Shown: one piece after another, positions 54,792 to 61,353 of the stretch | Numbering within the stretch: the stretch's first letter is position 1 | Layout of the letters: each line of letters opens with the position of its first letter | Origin: Aureivirga marina | GTDB lineage: Bacteria; Bacteroidota; Bacteroidia; Flavobacteriales; Flavobacteriaceae | Length of the DNA stretch: 64,000 bases | Direction: 5' to 3' | Assembly: GCF_015767265.1 (NCBI RefSeq) | Contig: NZ_JADPIB010000004.1 | Coordinates: forward strand, 62,001-126,000 | Made by a program: the position numbers and the translations under genes | The notes under the pieces: model-generated | The model's input: the letters and a program-made list of their open reading frames with translations, nothing else | What the model was told of the DNA's origin: nothing | Databases searched by the model: none

Positions 54792-57044
54792 TTATTTTAC
54801 AATAACTTCTTCTAAATCTTCAAATAAAAATTCGTGAACTTTATTTAAATCTCTTCCCCAAATAGTATCATATATTTCTTCTGCATCGTCTGGGCTTACA
54901 ACTTTTGTTTGATTTTGAATTGTTGCTTTCAATTCTAATAATCCTCCTAAAGTCAATTTACTATTCAATTTATCCAATAAAGCATGAATCCCTTTATGAT
55001 CTAATTGTTGTACAACTTGTCCTTGAAAAGGCATTTCCAACCAAATAATTTCCTTTTTTGCAACATCTAAAACTCCAAAAACTAATCCTTTTGTAATACT
55101 TTGAGAAATCGAAACTTGATGTTGAACTGTTGAAGGATCATAAGCAACTCCAGAATTTGAAACTTTCATTGGAGTAATACTATTCATCCAACCAACTTTT
55201 AAATTTGGACTTAATTCTCCATTTGTATAGGCATTACAAGTAAAAACCACATATTCTGCTTTTGCTTTTTGTAAGTCTAAAACATCAATATCAATATATT
55301 CTGCAGTCCCTGTTTTATGTGGAATTCGTTGAATATCTCCAGAATGTTGACAACCATGAATTGTTAAACTTGAATAAGAACATCTTTCAGTTTTATAAGA
55401 ATAAATCACTCTACAACTTAAATCCATATCCAAATGTTGCGCAGGCAATCCTTCTCCCCATTGCATAAACAAACGAACAGTATTTCCATCAACAGGAAAA
55501 CGAGTTCCCATTAAAACACTTGGTAATTCTTGAATTGTTTCAGAACGATCTCCAACAGGAATTGGAGCATGAAATAAACTTGGACTAATATAAATTGTTT
55601 CTCCTTTTTTAGACATTTTTGCAAAACGATTCGCCATAATTTCCAAACATAAATTCTTGATTGCATCTTGCATTCCTTTTAAAGTTTCATCTTCATATAA
55701 AGTCAAAAATTTATTTTTCATGATATTTTTGGAAACGCCACCTAAAGGTTTTACTTGTCTAAATCCATTAATATCAAAATAATATTCACTATACATACTT
55801 AAAGTGAAAATCAATCGAATTGGCAATAAATCAGTAATTTCTTTAAAATGTTTTAAAGTTTCATCAGCTCCAAACCAAAGCATATTCGAAAATAAAGAAC
55901 GCGCAAATAATCCTGGTCTTTGCTTTAATAAACGAAATGTGTTTTTTGCATCCGATTTTAATTTAAAATGTTGAACATTTCCTTCAAAAACAACATATTC
56001 TCTTTTATAAAATGTATCTAAAACTTTTGCAAGCTTTTCGAAACCTTTTTGTTTTGCAAATTCTGTAAAACGTAAAGCTCTAATAAAACGAACCCACATT
56101 TCTCTTTTTGGATGCATATTTTCACAGATTTTTTGCACACTCAAATCAAATTCATTAAAAATAAAAGCGATTTTCCTTGCTTCTGTTCTGTTGTATCTTA
56201 ATTTTAATTCTTCTTTATATTGTTTTAAAAGAACTTCTCTGTTGTAATTTGAAAAAGCTTGATTTAACATTTTTCTTTTTAAAATCACTTTTGGTTGAAT
56301 GATTTGTAAAAATCCTGTATGCTGAAACCATAGATAACGTAATAAATCATTTGGCGATTTGATGAAAGTAATAATTCTTTCCAAATCGTTTTTTACAAAT
56401 AATTTTTCAATCACTAATATCGATGTTTCTTTCATCGGAATTTCGATGTTTTTTGGTAAATCAAAATAATTTAAAAGTGTTTTTAATTGCCAAACTTGCG
56501 TAGCATCCAATGGAACTTTTGACTTTAATAATGTATGAAAATAATTTTCTACATCTTTATTTGTCCATAAAAGCAAATTTTTTAATTGACTTCCTTTTCC
56601 TTCTAATTTTAAAGAATCAAACTCAAATGAAGTTCCACAATAAGGACAACCATTATATTTTTCCAATTCAAAAGCATTTTCTGGAATTATATGTCCACAC
56701 GGCATTTGAATTCCAGATTTATTTTTTGAAAATTGATGTAAAAATGTTTTTAAATAATCCGAAAAACTAACGCGAACTGAAAGTTTCCATTTATTTATTA
56801 AAGGTGTCCAATTCTTTTTTACACCTGTAATTTCTTGTAAAACTTCATAAATCTCTAACTTTTGTGTTGGATTTAAAGTTTGAATTGCGTGTAAAGTTTT
56901 CTCTTCAAGAATAAATCCAAGTTTTTTGATATTATGTAAAAAGTTCAAAGTAGATTCATTGATTTCAAAAGAATCTTGTTTTTCAAATGTAGGAACATAT
57001 AAAGCTTCATTTTGAATAGCGATTTTTAAAATTTCTTTTTGCAT
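54792..57044 (-). CDS. RING/TerD-like protein of the MXAN_6230/SCO0854 type
   Basis: A 750-residue protein. The N-terminal part has a zinc-binding RING-like motif C116-x-H118 ... C133-x-x-C136 (MPCGHIIPENAFELEKY, then CPYC). A long helical middle follows (about 180-500, with SPNDLLRYLWFQHTG and LLKQRPGLFARSLFSNMLWF). The C-terminal TerD-like beta sandwich (about 525-700) includes GEGLPAQHLDMDLSCR, HGCQHSGDIQRIP and AEYIDIDV. This layout matches the bacterial RING-domain family named after MXAN_6230/SCO0854, of unknown function. Ro60-type TROVE motifs were not recognised. The start codon is about 15 nt from the last RNA module of the array at 57060-57682, so the array is effectively its 5' transcript region. 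It may bind or use those RNAs (inference). Confidence 0.8.
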   Translation of the reverse strand: MQKEILKIAIQNEALYVPTFEKQDSFEINESTLNFLHNIKKLGFILEEKTLHAIQTLNPTQKLEIYEVLQEITGVKKNWTPLINKWKLSVRVSFSDYLKTFLHQFSKNKSGIQMPCGHIIPENAFELEKYNGCPYCGTSFEFDSLKLEGKGSQLKNLLLWTNKDVENYFHTLLKSKVPLDATQVWQLKTLLNYFDLPKNIEIPMKETSILVIEKLFVKNDLERIITFIKSPNDLLRYLWFQHTGFLQIIQPKVILKRKMLNQAFSNYNREVLLKQYKEELKLRYNRTEARKIAFIFNEFDLSVQKICENMHPKREMWVRFIRALRFTEFAKQKGFEKLAKVLDTFYKREYVVFEGNVQHFKLKSDAKNTFRLLKQRPGLFARSLFSNMLWFGADETLKHFKEITDLLPIRLIFTLSMYSEYYFDINGFRQVKPLGGVSKNIMKNKFLTLYEDETLKGMQDAIKNLCLEIMANRFAKMSKKGETIYISPSLFHAPIPVGDRSETIQELPSVLMGTRFPVDGNTVRLFMQWGEGLPAQHLDMDLSCRVIYSYKTERCSYSSLTIHGCQHSGDIQRIPHKTGTAEYIDIDVLDLQKAKAEYVVFTCNAYTNGELSPNLKVGWMNSITPMKVSNSGVAYDPSTVQHQVSISQSITKGLVFGVLDVAKKEIIWLEMPFQGQVVQQLDHKGIHALLDKLNSKLTLGGLLELKATIQNQTKVVSPDDAEEIYDTIWGRDLNKVHEFLFEDLEEVIVK

Positions 57045-57059
57045 TTTTTTCTTTTTTAA

Positions 57060-57133
57060 AATTAGTAATCCAGCAACTTGTTTTATTATCAGTAAAATGC
57101 CATTTGGCGAAGTAAGTTGTTGTTGACCAAAAT
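57060..57133 (-). ncRNA. Y-like RNA module 5
   Basis: Outer helix TTGGT/ACTAA, internal loop CAACAA versus CTGGATT, inner helix CAACTT/AAGTTG, then ACTTC at the start of a long apical loop. It lies between tRNA-Asn and the RING/TerD gene, in the untranslated region of the latter. Confidence 0.75.
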
Positions 57134-57135
57134 TG

Positions 57136-57252
57136 CGGAGCAGGTAGGATTCGAACCCACGACCTCATGCTTAACAGGCAAGGAGTAAATTATAATTGTC
57201 CTAAAAGGAAATCTCAAAATTATAATGTGCTCTACCTCTGAGCTACTGCCCC
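57136..57252 (-). tRNA. tRNA-Asn(GTT) interrupted by a 45-nt insert in the anticodon stem
   Basis: Without the insert this is a perfect 72-nt tRNA: acceptor GGGGCAG/CTGCTCC, D-arm GCTC-AGAGGTA-GAGC, anticodon arm CATGC-CTGTTAA-GCATG (anticodon GTT at 57173-57175), variable AGGTC, T-arm GTGGG-TTCGAAT-CCTAC, discriminator G, no encoded CCA. The insert (57180-57224, one-base ambiguity) splits the 5' strand of the anticodon stem between positions 29 and 30. It folds as a hairpin, ATTATAATT/AATTATAAT plus TCC/GGA, and ends in TTTACTCC. It is far too short for a group I or II intron. The alternative reading is a non-decoding tRNA-Y RNA chimera. Confidence 0.85.
57180..57224 (-). other. Insert in tRNA-Asn: circularly permuted Y-like module
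   Basis: Order in the transcript is inner-helix 3' strand (ATTATAATT), GATTTCC, loop TTTT, GGACA, inner-helix 5' strand (AATTATAAT), then TACTCC. This is the array module read from its middle. Its outer helix TCC/GGA replaces ACC/GGT of the tRNA-Arg insert and matches module 4, a compensatory change. Confidence 0.75.
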
Positions 57253-57260
57253 AAAAAATA

Positions 57261-57322
57261 AAAAAGGAAATCTTTTATGTCATTTATCGGATGTTTAGAA
57301 GTAACATAAAATTGTCCTTTTT
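57261..57322 (-). ncRNA. Y-like RNA module 4 (between the two tRNAs)
   Basis: Outer helix AAAAAGGA/TCCTTTTT, internal loop CA versus GATT, inner helix TTTTATGT/ACATAAAA, then TACTTC and a 17-nt apical loop. It starts 4 nt after tRNA-Arg and ends 8 nt before tRNA-Asn. The T-rich 3' end could also act as a terminator. Confidence 0.8.
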
Positions 57323-57326
57323 ATAG

Positions 57327-57451
57327 AGAAACAGGTTGGATTCGAACCAACAACCTTGACAGCCGGTTTGAAGTAATTTGAATATGACCGAAAAAAGGTA
57401 ATCATTTAAATTAATAAAATGTCATGCTCTATCCAGTTGAGCTACTGTTTC
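57327..57451 (-). tRNA. tRNA-Arg(CCG) interrupted by a 51-nt insert in the anticodon loop
   Basis: Removing 57367-57417 gives a canonical 74-nt tRNA: acceptor GAAACAG/CTGTTTC, D-arm GCTC-AACTGGATA-GAGC, anticodon arm TGACA-TT CCG GC-TGTCA (anticodon at 57364-57366), variable AGGTT, T-arm GTTGG-TTCGAAT-CCAAC. The insert lies exactly between T33 and C34. It contains TAATTT ... AAATTA and ACC/GGT helices and ends ACTTCAAA. The discriminator base is T, which is unusual for tRNA-Arg, and no CCA is encoded. Either an undescribed splicing step (RtcB is in the same regulon) or a non-decoding chimera is implied. Confidence 0.85.
57367..57417 (-). other. Insert in tRNA-Arg: circularly permuted Y-like module
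   Basis: Transcript order: TAATTT (inner helix 3' strand), AAAT, GATTACC, loop TTTTTTC, GGTCA, TATTC, AAATT (inner helix 5' strand), ACTTC. All conserved pieces of the array modules are present, but the two halves are swapped, so the tRNA body occupies the place of the apical loop. Confidence 0.75.
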
Positions 57452-57456
57452 AATAG

Positions 57457-57522
57457 TTAGTAATCAAGAAACTCGAATCTTATAGTTCTGGCATAAAACG
57501 GAAGTAAGTTTCTTTTGACCAA
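57457..57522 (-). ncRNA. Y-like RNA module 3
   Basis: Outer helix TTGGT/ACTAA, internal loop CAA versus GATT, inner helix AAGAAACT/AGTTTCTT, then TACTTC and a 26-nt apical loop. It ends 5 nt before the tRNA-Arg acceptor stem. The 3' end CTTGATTACTAA recalls the 3' Ro-binding strand of animal Y RNAs (CUUGACUAG). Confidence 0.8.
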
Positions 57523-57527
57523 TATTT

Positions 57528-57605
57528 AAATAGATAATCTAGAAGCTACTGCTAAAGTGGAAATTTAGTGTCCAAAGAACGAAGTAAGCTTTTATTGATC
57601 TATTT
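57528..57605 (-). ncRNA. Y-like RNA module 2
   Basis: Outer helix ATAGAT/ATCTAT, internal loop CAATAA versus CTAGATT, inner helix AAGCT/AGCTT, then TACTTC. The apical part holds a small hairpin CTAAA-TTTCCAC-TTTAG. CCACTTTAGC in this hairpin is exactly complementary to GCTAAAGTGG of both leader RNAs. Confidence 0.75.
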
Positions 57606-57614
57606 ATTTTTTTC

Positions 57615-57682
57615 AAAATTTGTAATCGAATAACTTTTTTTATCCCAAATAAAATGTAGAAGTAAGTTATTCTTGACAAATT
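57615..57682 (-). ncRNA. Y-like RNA module 1
   Basis: Outer helix AATTTGT/ACAAATT, internal loop CAA versus GATT, perfect 9-bp inner helix GAATAACTT/AAGTTATTC, then ACTTC and a 26-nt apical loop. It is the first module after the promoter at 57732. Confidence 0.8.
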
Positions 57683-57731
57683 GTTTTCTATATTTTTATG
57701 AATAATTCATCATTTATCTTATTTGATGAAA

Positions 57732-57739
57732 CAAAGGTG
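57732..57739 (-). promoter_or_regulatory. -7 promoter element of the RNA array
   Basis: CACCTTTG on the minus strand, 9 nt from the palindrome at 57749, the same spacing as at the rtcB and 92-aa loci. Confidence 0.72.
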
Positions 57740-57748
57740 AGAAGGAAG

Positions 57749-57767
57749 TGTGCAATCTTTTTGCGTA
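57749..57767. promoter_or_regulatory. Shared 19-bp palindromic operator, copy B (RNA array)
   Basis: TGTGCAATCTTTTTGCGTA on the plus strand. It differs from the rtcB copy by one base (C to T in the left arm). The flanks GTAGT(A/G)AA on one side and AAG on the other are also shared. Confidence 0.85.
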
Positions 57768-57896
57768 GTGAATTTTTTTTTAAAAAAGTTTGAAAAAAAA
57801 GGTTTTTAGAAAAAAAGAGTGTTTCTTTTTTATAGAATTTATTTATTAAAGTTTTGTTTTTTTTATAAAATTTAATATTAGATTAAATCAAAAAAA

Positions 57897-57925
57897 ATGT
57901 GAGATGAATTTCTCACATTTATTAC
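57897..57925 (-). terminator. Intrinsic terminator of the SDR/AraC/MoaF-like operon
   Basis: AAATGTGAGA-AATTC-ATCTCACATTT stem with a T-run on the minus strand, downstream of the MoaF-like gene. Confidence 0.8.
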
Positions 57926-57945
57926 AAAAGACAACAATTTGAAGA

Positions 57946-58368
57946 TTATTTTAATTCTTTTAAAGTTCCATTCATTGTGTAAATTTCTTTATCAACAACC
58001 ATAAATGTATTAATATTTTTATTTTTTAAATTAACAACTTGGCTGACTGAAATTCCATCTTTTTCAACCCAAGAAACAAAAAACCTATGTTTACTTAATT
58101 TTTGAATTTTATAATTTTCAGTTGCTTCTTGACCTTTATATTCACCTTCTATACATTTCCAATGTAATTTGTTTTCTGAAATAAAAGTGATTTCAAATAC
58201 ATTTTGACCATAGTCGTATTGAAGCTTTTTACCTATTAAGTTTTTTTTATTTTCTAATAATTCCATTTCATTTGATTTTTGAAAATTACTTGCATTTATT
58301 TTTTGCGAAAATGATAGAGAAAGAATAACTACCATTAAAATCCCAATTGAAAACTTCTTTACAATCAT
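57946..58368 (-). CDS. Exported MoaF-like (lipocalin-fold) protein
   Basis: A 140-residue protein with a signal peptide (residues 1-26, hydrophobic core IGILMVVILSLSFSQ). The mature part, GKKLQYDYGQNVFEITFIS near residue 46 and HRFFVSWVEKDGISVSQVVNL near 92, matches the MoaF-like/phenolic-acid-decarboxylase-like barrel family. Such proteins bind small molecules, and the true ligand is unknown. It is the last gene after two AraC regulators and an SDR oxidoreductase in one direction, so it is probably co-regulated with them. Confidence 0.78.
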   Translation of the reverse strand: MIVKKFSIGILMVVILSLSFSQKINASNFQKSNEMELLENKKNLIGKKLQYDYGQNVFEITFISENKLHWKCIEGEYKGQEATENYKIQKLSKHRFFVSWVEKDGISVSQVVNLKNKNINTFMVVDKEIYTMNGTLKELK

Positions 58369-58457
58369 TTTTTGTTTTTTAAAAATTACAATGCAAAAAT
58401 CAACTGAAACCAGCTGCTTATCAAGGTTAATTTTGTTTTAAAAAGGTAAATCTTTGA

Positions 58458-59333
58458 TTATTTTTTAGCAAAAATGGTATTTTGAAATTCTTTTGGAGTT
58501 TGTTGAGATTGTTTCTTAAAGAATTTTGTAAAATTTGTAGGCTCATTAAAACCTAATGAGTATGCAATTTCATTAATATTTTTTTCATTATTAATTAAAT
58601 GTTGCTTTGCTTTAAGTAAAATGACTTGATTTAAAAATTTTTTTGAAGTTAAGTTTGTAAACAATTTACAAACTTCATTTAATTCTTTGAAAGAAACATT
58701 TAGCCATTTTGAATAATCATTTATATTTCTAGATTCGGCTAATTTTTGATCCATTAATTTTTGAAAACTTATAAATAATTTTTTTTGAGCTGAGTTTCCA
58801 ATTGTTTTTTCTTGAATTTCATTATTTCTTATTTTCAAAAAAAAGACATATAATAAAGATTGAAGAATTTCCTTTTTTTGTTTGTTTTCATTTGATTGAT
58901 ACTCTTCATAAATAAATGAAAATAATTTTTGTAGAGATAAACTGAGAGATGTATTTAAACTAATTAAAGGTTCATACAAATAATTATTAAAAGGAAAAGA
59001 GTAAGATAAATCTTTAAAATTCGCTTGATTTTGTCTTAAAAAAGTTTCTGTAAATAGTAGAAAAAAACCTTTAGTGTTTTTATATTCTTTCCAACAATGA
59101 AGTTGTTCTTTATTGATGAATAAAACATCATTTTTTTGATAAGAATATGTTTTGAAATTAATTTCATGTTTTCCACTTCCTTCTGTAATAAAAAGAATGA
59201 TGTAAAAGTTTACAATATGAGGAGTTTCTCTAAAAATATCTGGTTGATTATAGAAATCCTTAAAAGAAATTATTTCAAATTCCATTTTAGAATTAGAATC
59301 TCTAAAGTTTAAAGTAATTAAATCTTTTTTCAT
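58458..59333 (-). CDS. AraC family transcriptional regulator (second copy)
   Basis: A 291-residue regulator with an N-terminal cupin-like sensor (about 10-150; HEINFKTYSYQKNDVLFIN) and a C-terminal AraC helix-turn-helix pair (about 190-290; INEIAYSLGFNEPTNFTKFF then QQTPKEFQ). The effector is unknown. It lies 45 bp after another AraC gene and 89 bp before the MoaF-like gene, all on the minus strand. Confidence 0.9.
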   Translation of the reverse strand: MKKDLITLNFRDSNSKMEFEIISFKDFYNQPDIFRETPHIVNFYIILFITEGSGKHEINFKTYSYQKNDVLFINKEQLHCWKEYKNTKGFFLLFTETFLRQNQANFKDLSYSFPFNNYLYEPLISLNTSLSLSLQKLFSFIYEEYQSNENKQKKEILQSLLYVFFLKIRNNEIQEKTIGNSAQKKLFISFQKLMDQKLAESRNINDYSKWLNVSFKELNEVCKLFTNLTSKKFLNQVILLKAKQHLINNEKNINEIAYSLGFNEPTNFTKFFKKQSQQTPKEFQNTIFAKK

Positions 59334-59378
59334 TTTATATTTAAATAGATTTCAAAATAATAAGAAAATAATATGAAT

Positions 59379-60290
59379 TTAACTTGATTTTCTATATTCA
59401 TTAGGTGTTTTTCCAATGTTTTTCTTGAAAAATCTACTAAAATACTGTGAGTAAGAAAAACCAAGTTCAAATGCAATTTCAGAAACAGTTTTAGAGGAGT
59501 TTAATAAACTACTTTTTGCTAATTCTAAAATTTTATAATTAATATGTTCTGAAATACTTTTTCCTGTTTGTTTTTTGATTAATTCATTTAAATAATTCGG
59601 GGAATAATTCAGTTTTTTAGCAAAATATTGTGTTGTTGGAATTCCAGATTCTTTCTGAATATTTTTCTCAAAATAAGAATCTAATTCGTCTGAGAATAAC
59701 GTAATGATATCAGAATTGAACCTTTTTCTAGTGATAAATTGTCGATTGTAAAACCTTTTTGAATAATTAAATAAAAGTTCCAAATTAGAAACAATCACTT
59801 CTTCACTAAAATCATCTAAATTAGAATCTAATTCTATCTGAATTTTATAAATAATCGATTCAATAATTTCTTTCTCTTTTTCAGAAATATGTAAAGCTTC
59901 ATTAGATTGATAATTAAAGAAATTATATTCTTTCATTTTTTTATCTAAAGAAAAAGAACGAATCAAATCTGCATGAAAAAATAAAGTCCAACCACTATTC
60001 AATTCAATTTTTTCCGAATTTCCATATTCCACAACTTGATTTGGCGCAACATAAATCAAAGTTCCTTCTTGATAATCATATGTTTCTCTTCCATATTTTA
60101 CAAAACCATTTTGATCACTTTTAAAAGAAATCTGATAGAAATTACAAAGAAATTTATGTTTTGGTAACTTTAATTTTAAAGGAGTTTTGGAATAATCAAT
60201 CAAAGTGATTAATGGATGTTTAAGGTTGGGAATATTTAAAAACTTAAACATTTCTGAAAGAGTCTCTATTTTATAAAAATCACTCGTCAT
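59379..60290 (-). CDS. AraC family transcriptional regulator (first copy)
   Basis: A 303-residue AraC regulator. The sensor domain is N-terminal (about 20-160; EGTLIYVAPNQVVEYGN). The DNA-binding domain is at about 200-300, with KKLNYSPNYLNELIKKQTGKS and VSEIAFELGFSYSQYFSRFF. Only about 25 % similar by eye to the next AraC protein, so not a recent duplicate. It is 21 bp downstream of the SDR gene and so probably co-transcribed. It may bind the twin TTGTATACAA sites at 61235-61265. Confidence 0.92.
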   Translation of the reverse strand: MTSDFYKIETLSEMFKFLNIPNLKHPLITLIDYSKTPLKLKLPKHKFLCNFYQISFKSDQNGFVKYGRETYDYQEGTLIYVAPNQVVEYGNSEKIELNSGWTLFFHADLIRSFSLDKKMKEYNFFNYQSNEALHISEKEKEIIESIIYKIQIELDSNLDDFSEEVIVSNLELLFNYSKRFYNRQFITRKRFNSDIITLFSDELDSYFEKNIQKESGIPTTQYFAKKLNYSPNYLNELIKKQTGKSISEHINYKILELAKSSLLNSSKTVSEIAFELGFSYSQYFSRFFKKNIGKTPNEYRKSS

Positions 60291-60311
60291 CTGATAAAAA
60301 TAAGATTTAAT

Positions 60312-61178
60312 TTACAAACCAACTTGTTTTTTAGAAAGTTCCCAAACTTTGTTTACTAATTCTTCATCTAAAGCTTCTGGATTTGGTTCACGAATTTTTT
60401 CTTCATAAATATATTTTCCATTTTCATGATTAAATTCATCAGACAGTGCAAGATTTAAAATTCGATTTGCACCAACTTCCGTTTTAGAAGCAAAGAAAAA
60501 CATATAAGGAATTCCAACTAAAGATTCCCAGCCTTTTAAATCTCGTAAAAGATTTGTTTTAATAAATCCAGGATTCAAAGCATTTACTGTTACTTCAGAG
60601 TTTTCCAATTCTTTTGCTAATTTTCTTGTACACATATTCATCGCTAATTTTGCTTGTGTATAAGATCTAAAAGTGCTCCATTTTTTTGTCAGTTGAATGT
60701 CGTTCAAATGAATATGACCACTTTTTTCTGTTGCAGAAGAAAGATTTATAATTTTTGAAGGCGCAGAAGAAATTAGTCGATCTAATAACAATTGATTTAA
60801 TAAAAAAGGTGCTAAATGATTTACAGCCCAAGTCATTTCCAAACCATCTTCTGTTAATTTTCGTTCACCTGCATTCATTCCTGCACAATTAATTAAATAA
60901 TCAATTTTTGGACAATTATCTAAAATCATTTTTGCTGCATTTCGAATACTTTTTTGAGAAGATAAATCACAAGGAACATAAAAACAGTTTTGCTTTTTTG
61001 TCGTTTGTATTAGTTCATTTAAGACTTCCATTGTCTTTTGTTTATTTCTTCCTAAAAGCAAAATTTTCGCTCCCATTTTTGCAAGTTTTGTAACTGCAAT
61101 TTTTCCCATTCCATCTGTTCCTCCAGTAAAAACAATTGTTTTTCCCGTTAAATCTTTATTTAGAAAATTTAAATTCAT
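60312..61178 (-). CDS. Short-chain dehydrogenase/reductase
   Basis: About 288 residues from the ATG at 61178, which directly precedes the Rossmann strand; the frame stays open upstream to 61265 through the twin palindromes, which makes the longer start unlikely. SDR motifs are TGGTDGMGK (cofactor loop), NCAGMNAG, the catalytic Ser in NLSSATEKSG and YTQAKLAM with Tyr and Lys. Similarity is to the retinol-dehydrogenase-like/WWOX-type SDR group. The substrate is unknown. It is first gene of the operon with two AraC genes. Confidence 0.88.
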   Translation of the reverse strand: MNLNFLNKDLTGKTIVFTGGTDGMGKIAVTKLAKMGAKILLLGRNKQKTMEVLNELIQTTKKQNCFYVPCDLSSQKSIRNAAKMILDNCPKIDYLINCAGMNAGERKLTEDGLEMTWAVNHLAPFLLNQLLLDRLISSAPSKIINLSSATEKSGHIHLNDIQLTKKWSTFRSYTQAKLAMNMCTRKLAKELENSEVTVNALNPGFIKTNLLRDLKGWESLVGIPYMFFFASKTEVGANRILNLALSDEFNHENGKYIYEEKIREPNPEALDEELVNKVWELSKKQVGL

Positions 61179-61234
61179 TGTTTCTTTATTAAATTTTATG
61201 ATGCAACAAAATTGAGAAGATTTTAAACCAAAAA

Positions 61235-61265
61235 TTGTATACAATTCATCGCGATTTGTATACAA
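61235..61265. promoter_or_regulatory. Twin palindromes upstream of the SDR gene
   Basis: TTGTATACAA occurs at 61235-61244 and again at 61256-61265. The centres are 21 bp apart (two helical turns), a layout typical of tandem dimer sites of one regulator. Confidence 0.65.
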
Positions 61266-61353
61266 TTTCTTCTTTATTAAAAAAATGCTTACTTAAAAGA
61301 TACGTTTTTATTCTGAAAATTATTCTAAATTGCAGATTCAAAAAGAAAATGAT

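Noticed and set aside
54792-57044. Ro60/TROVE protein next to the Y-like RNAs
   Set aside because: The protein has RING-like and TerD-like parts, and I could not find TROVE or Ro60-type vWA (DxSxS) motifs.
57180-57417. Group I or group II introns in the tRNA genes
   Set aside because: The inserts are 45 and 51 nt, lack room for a catalytic core and instead match the hairpin modules next to them.
57060-57682. CRISPR-like repeat array
   Set aside because: Repeated motifs (GAAGTAAGTT on the plus strand) are short, unevenly spaced and explained by covarying hairpins; there are no uniform repeats, spacers or cas genes.
57732-57739. Array read as the opposite (plus) strand
   Set aside because: Both tRNAs, the promoter element and the downstream gene are all oriented on the minus strand.
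61179-61265. Longer N-terminus for the SDR protein
   Set aside because: It would be translated from the twin-palindrome region with a TTG start; the ATG at 61178 fits the family N-terminus.
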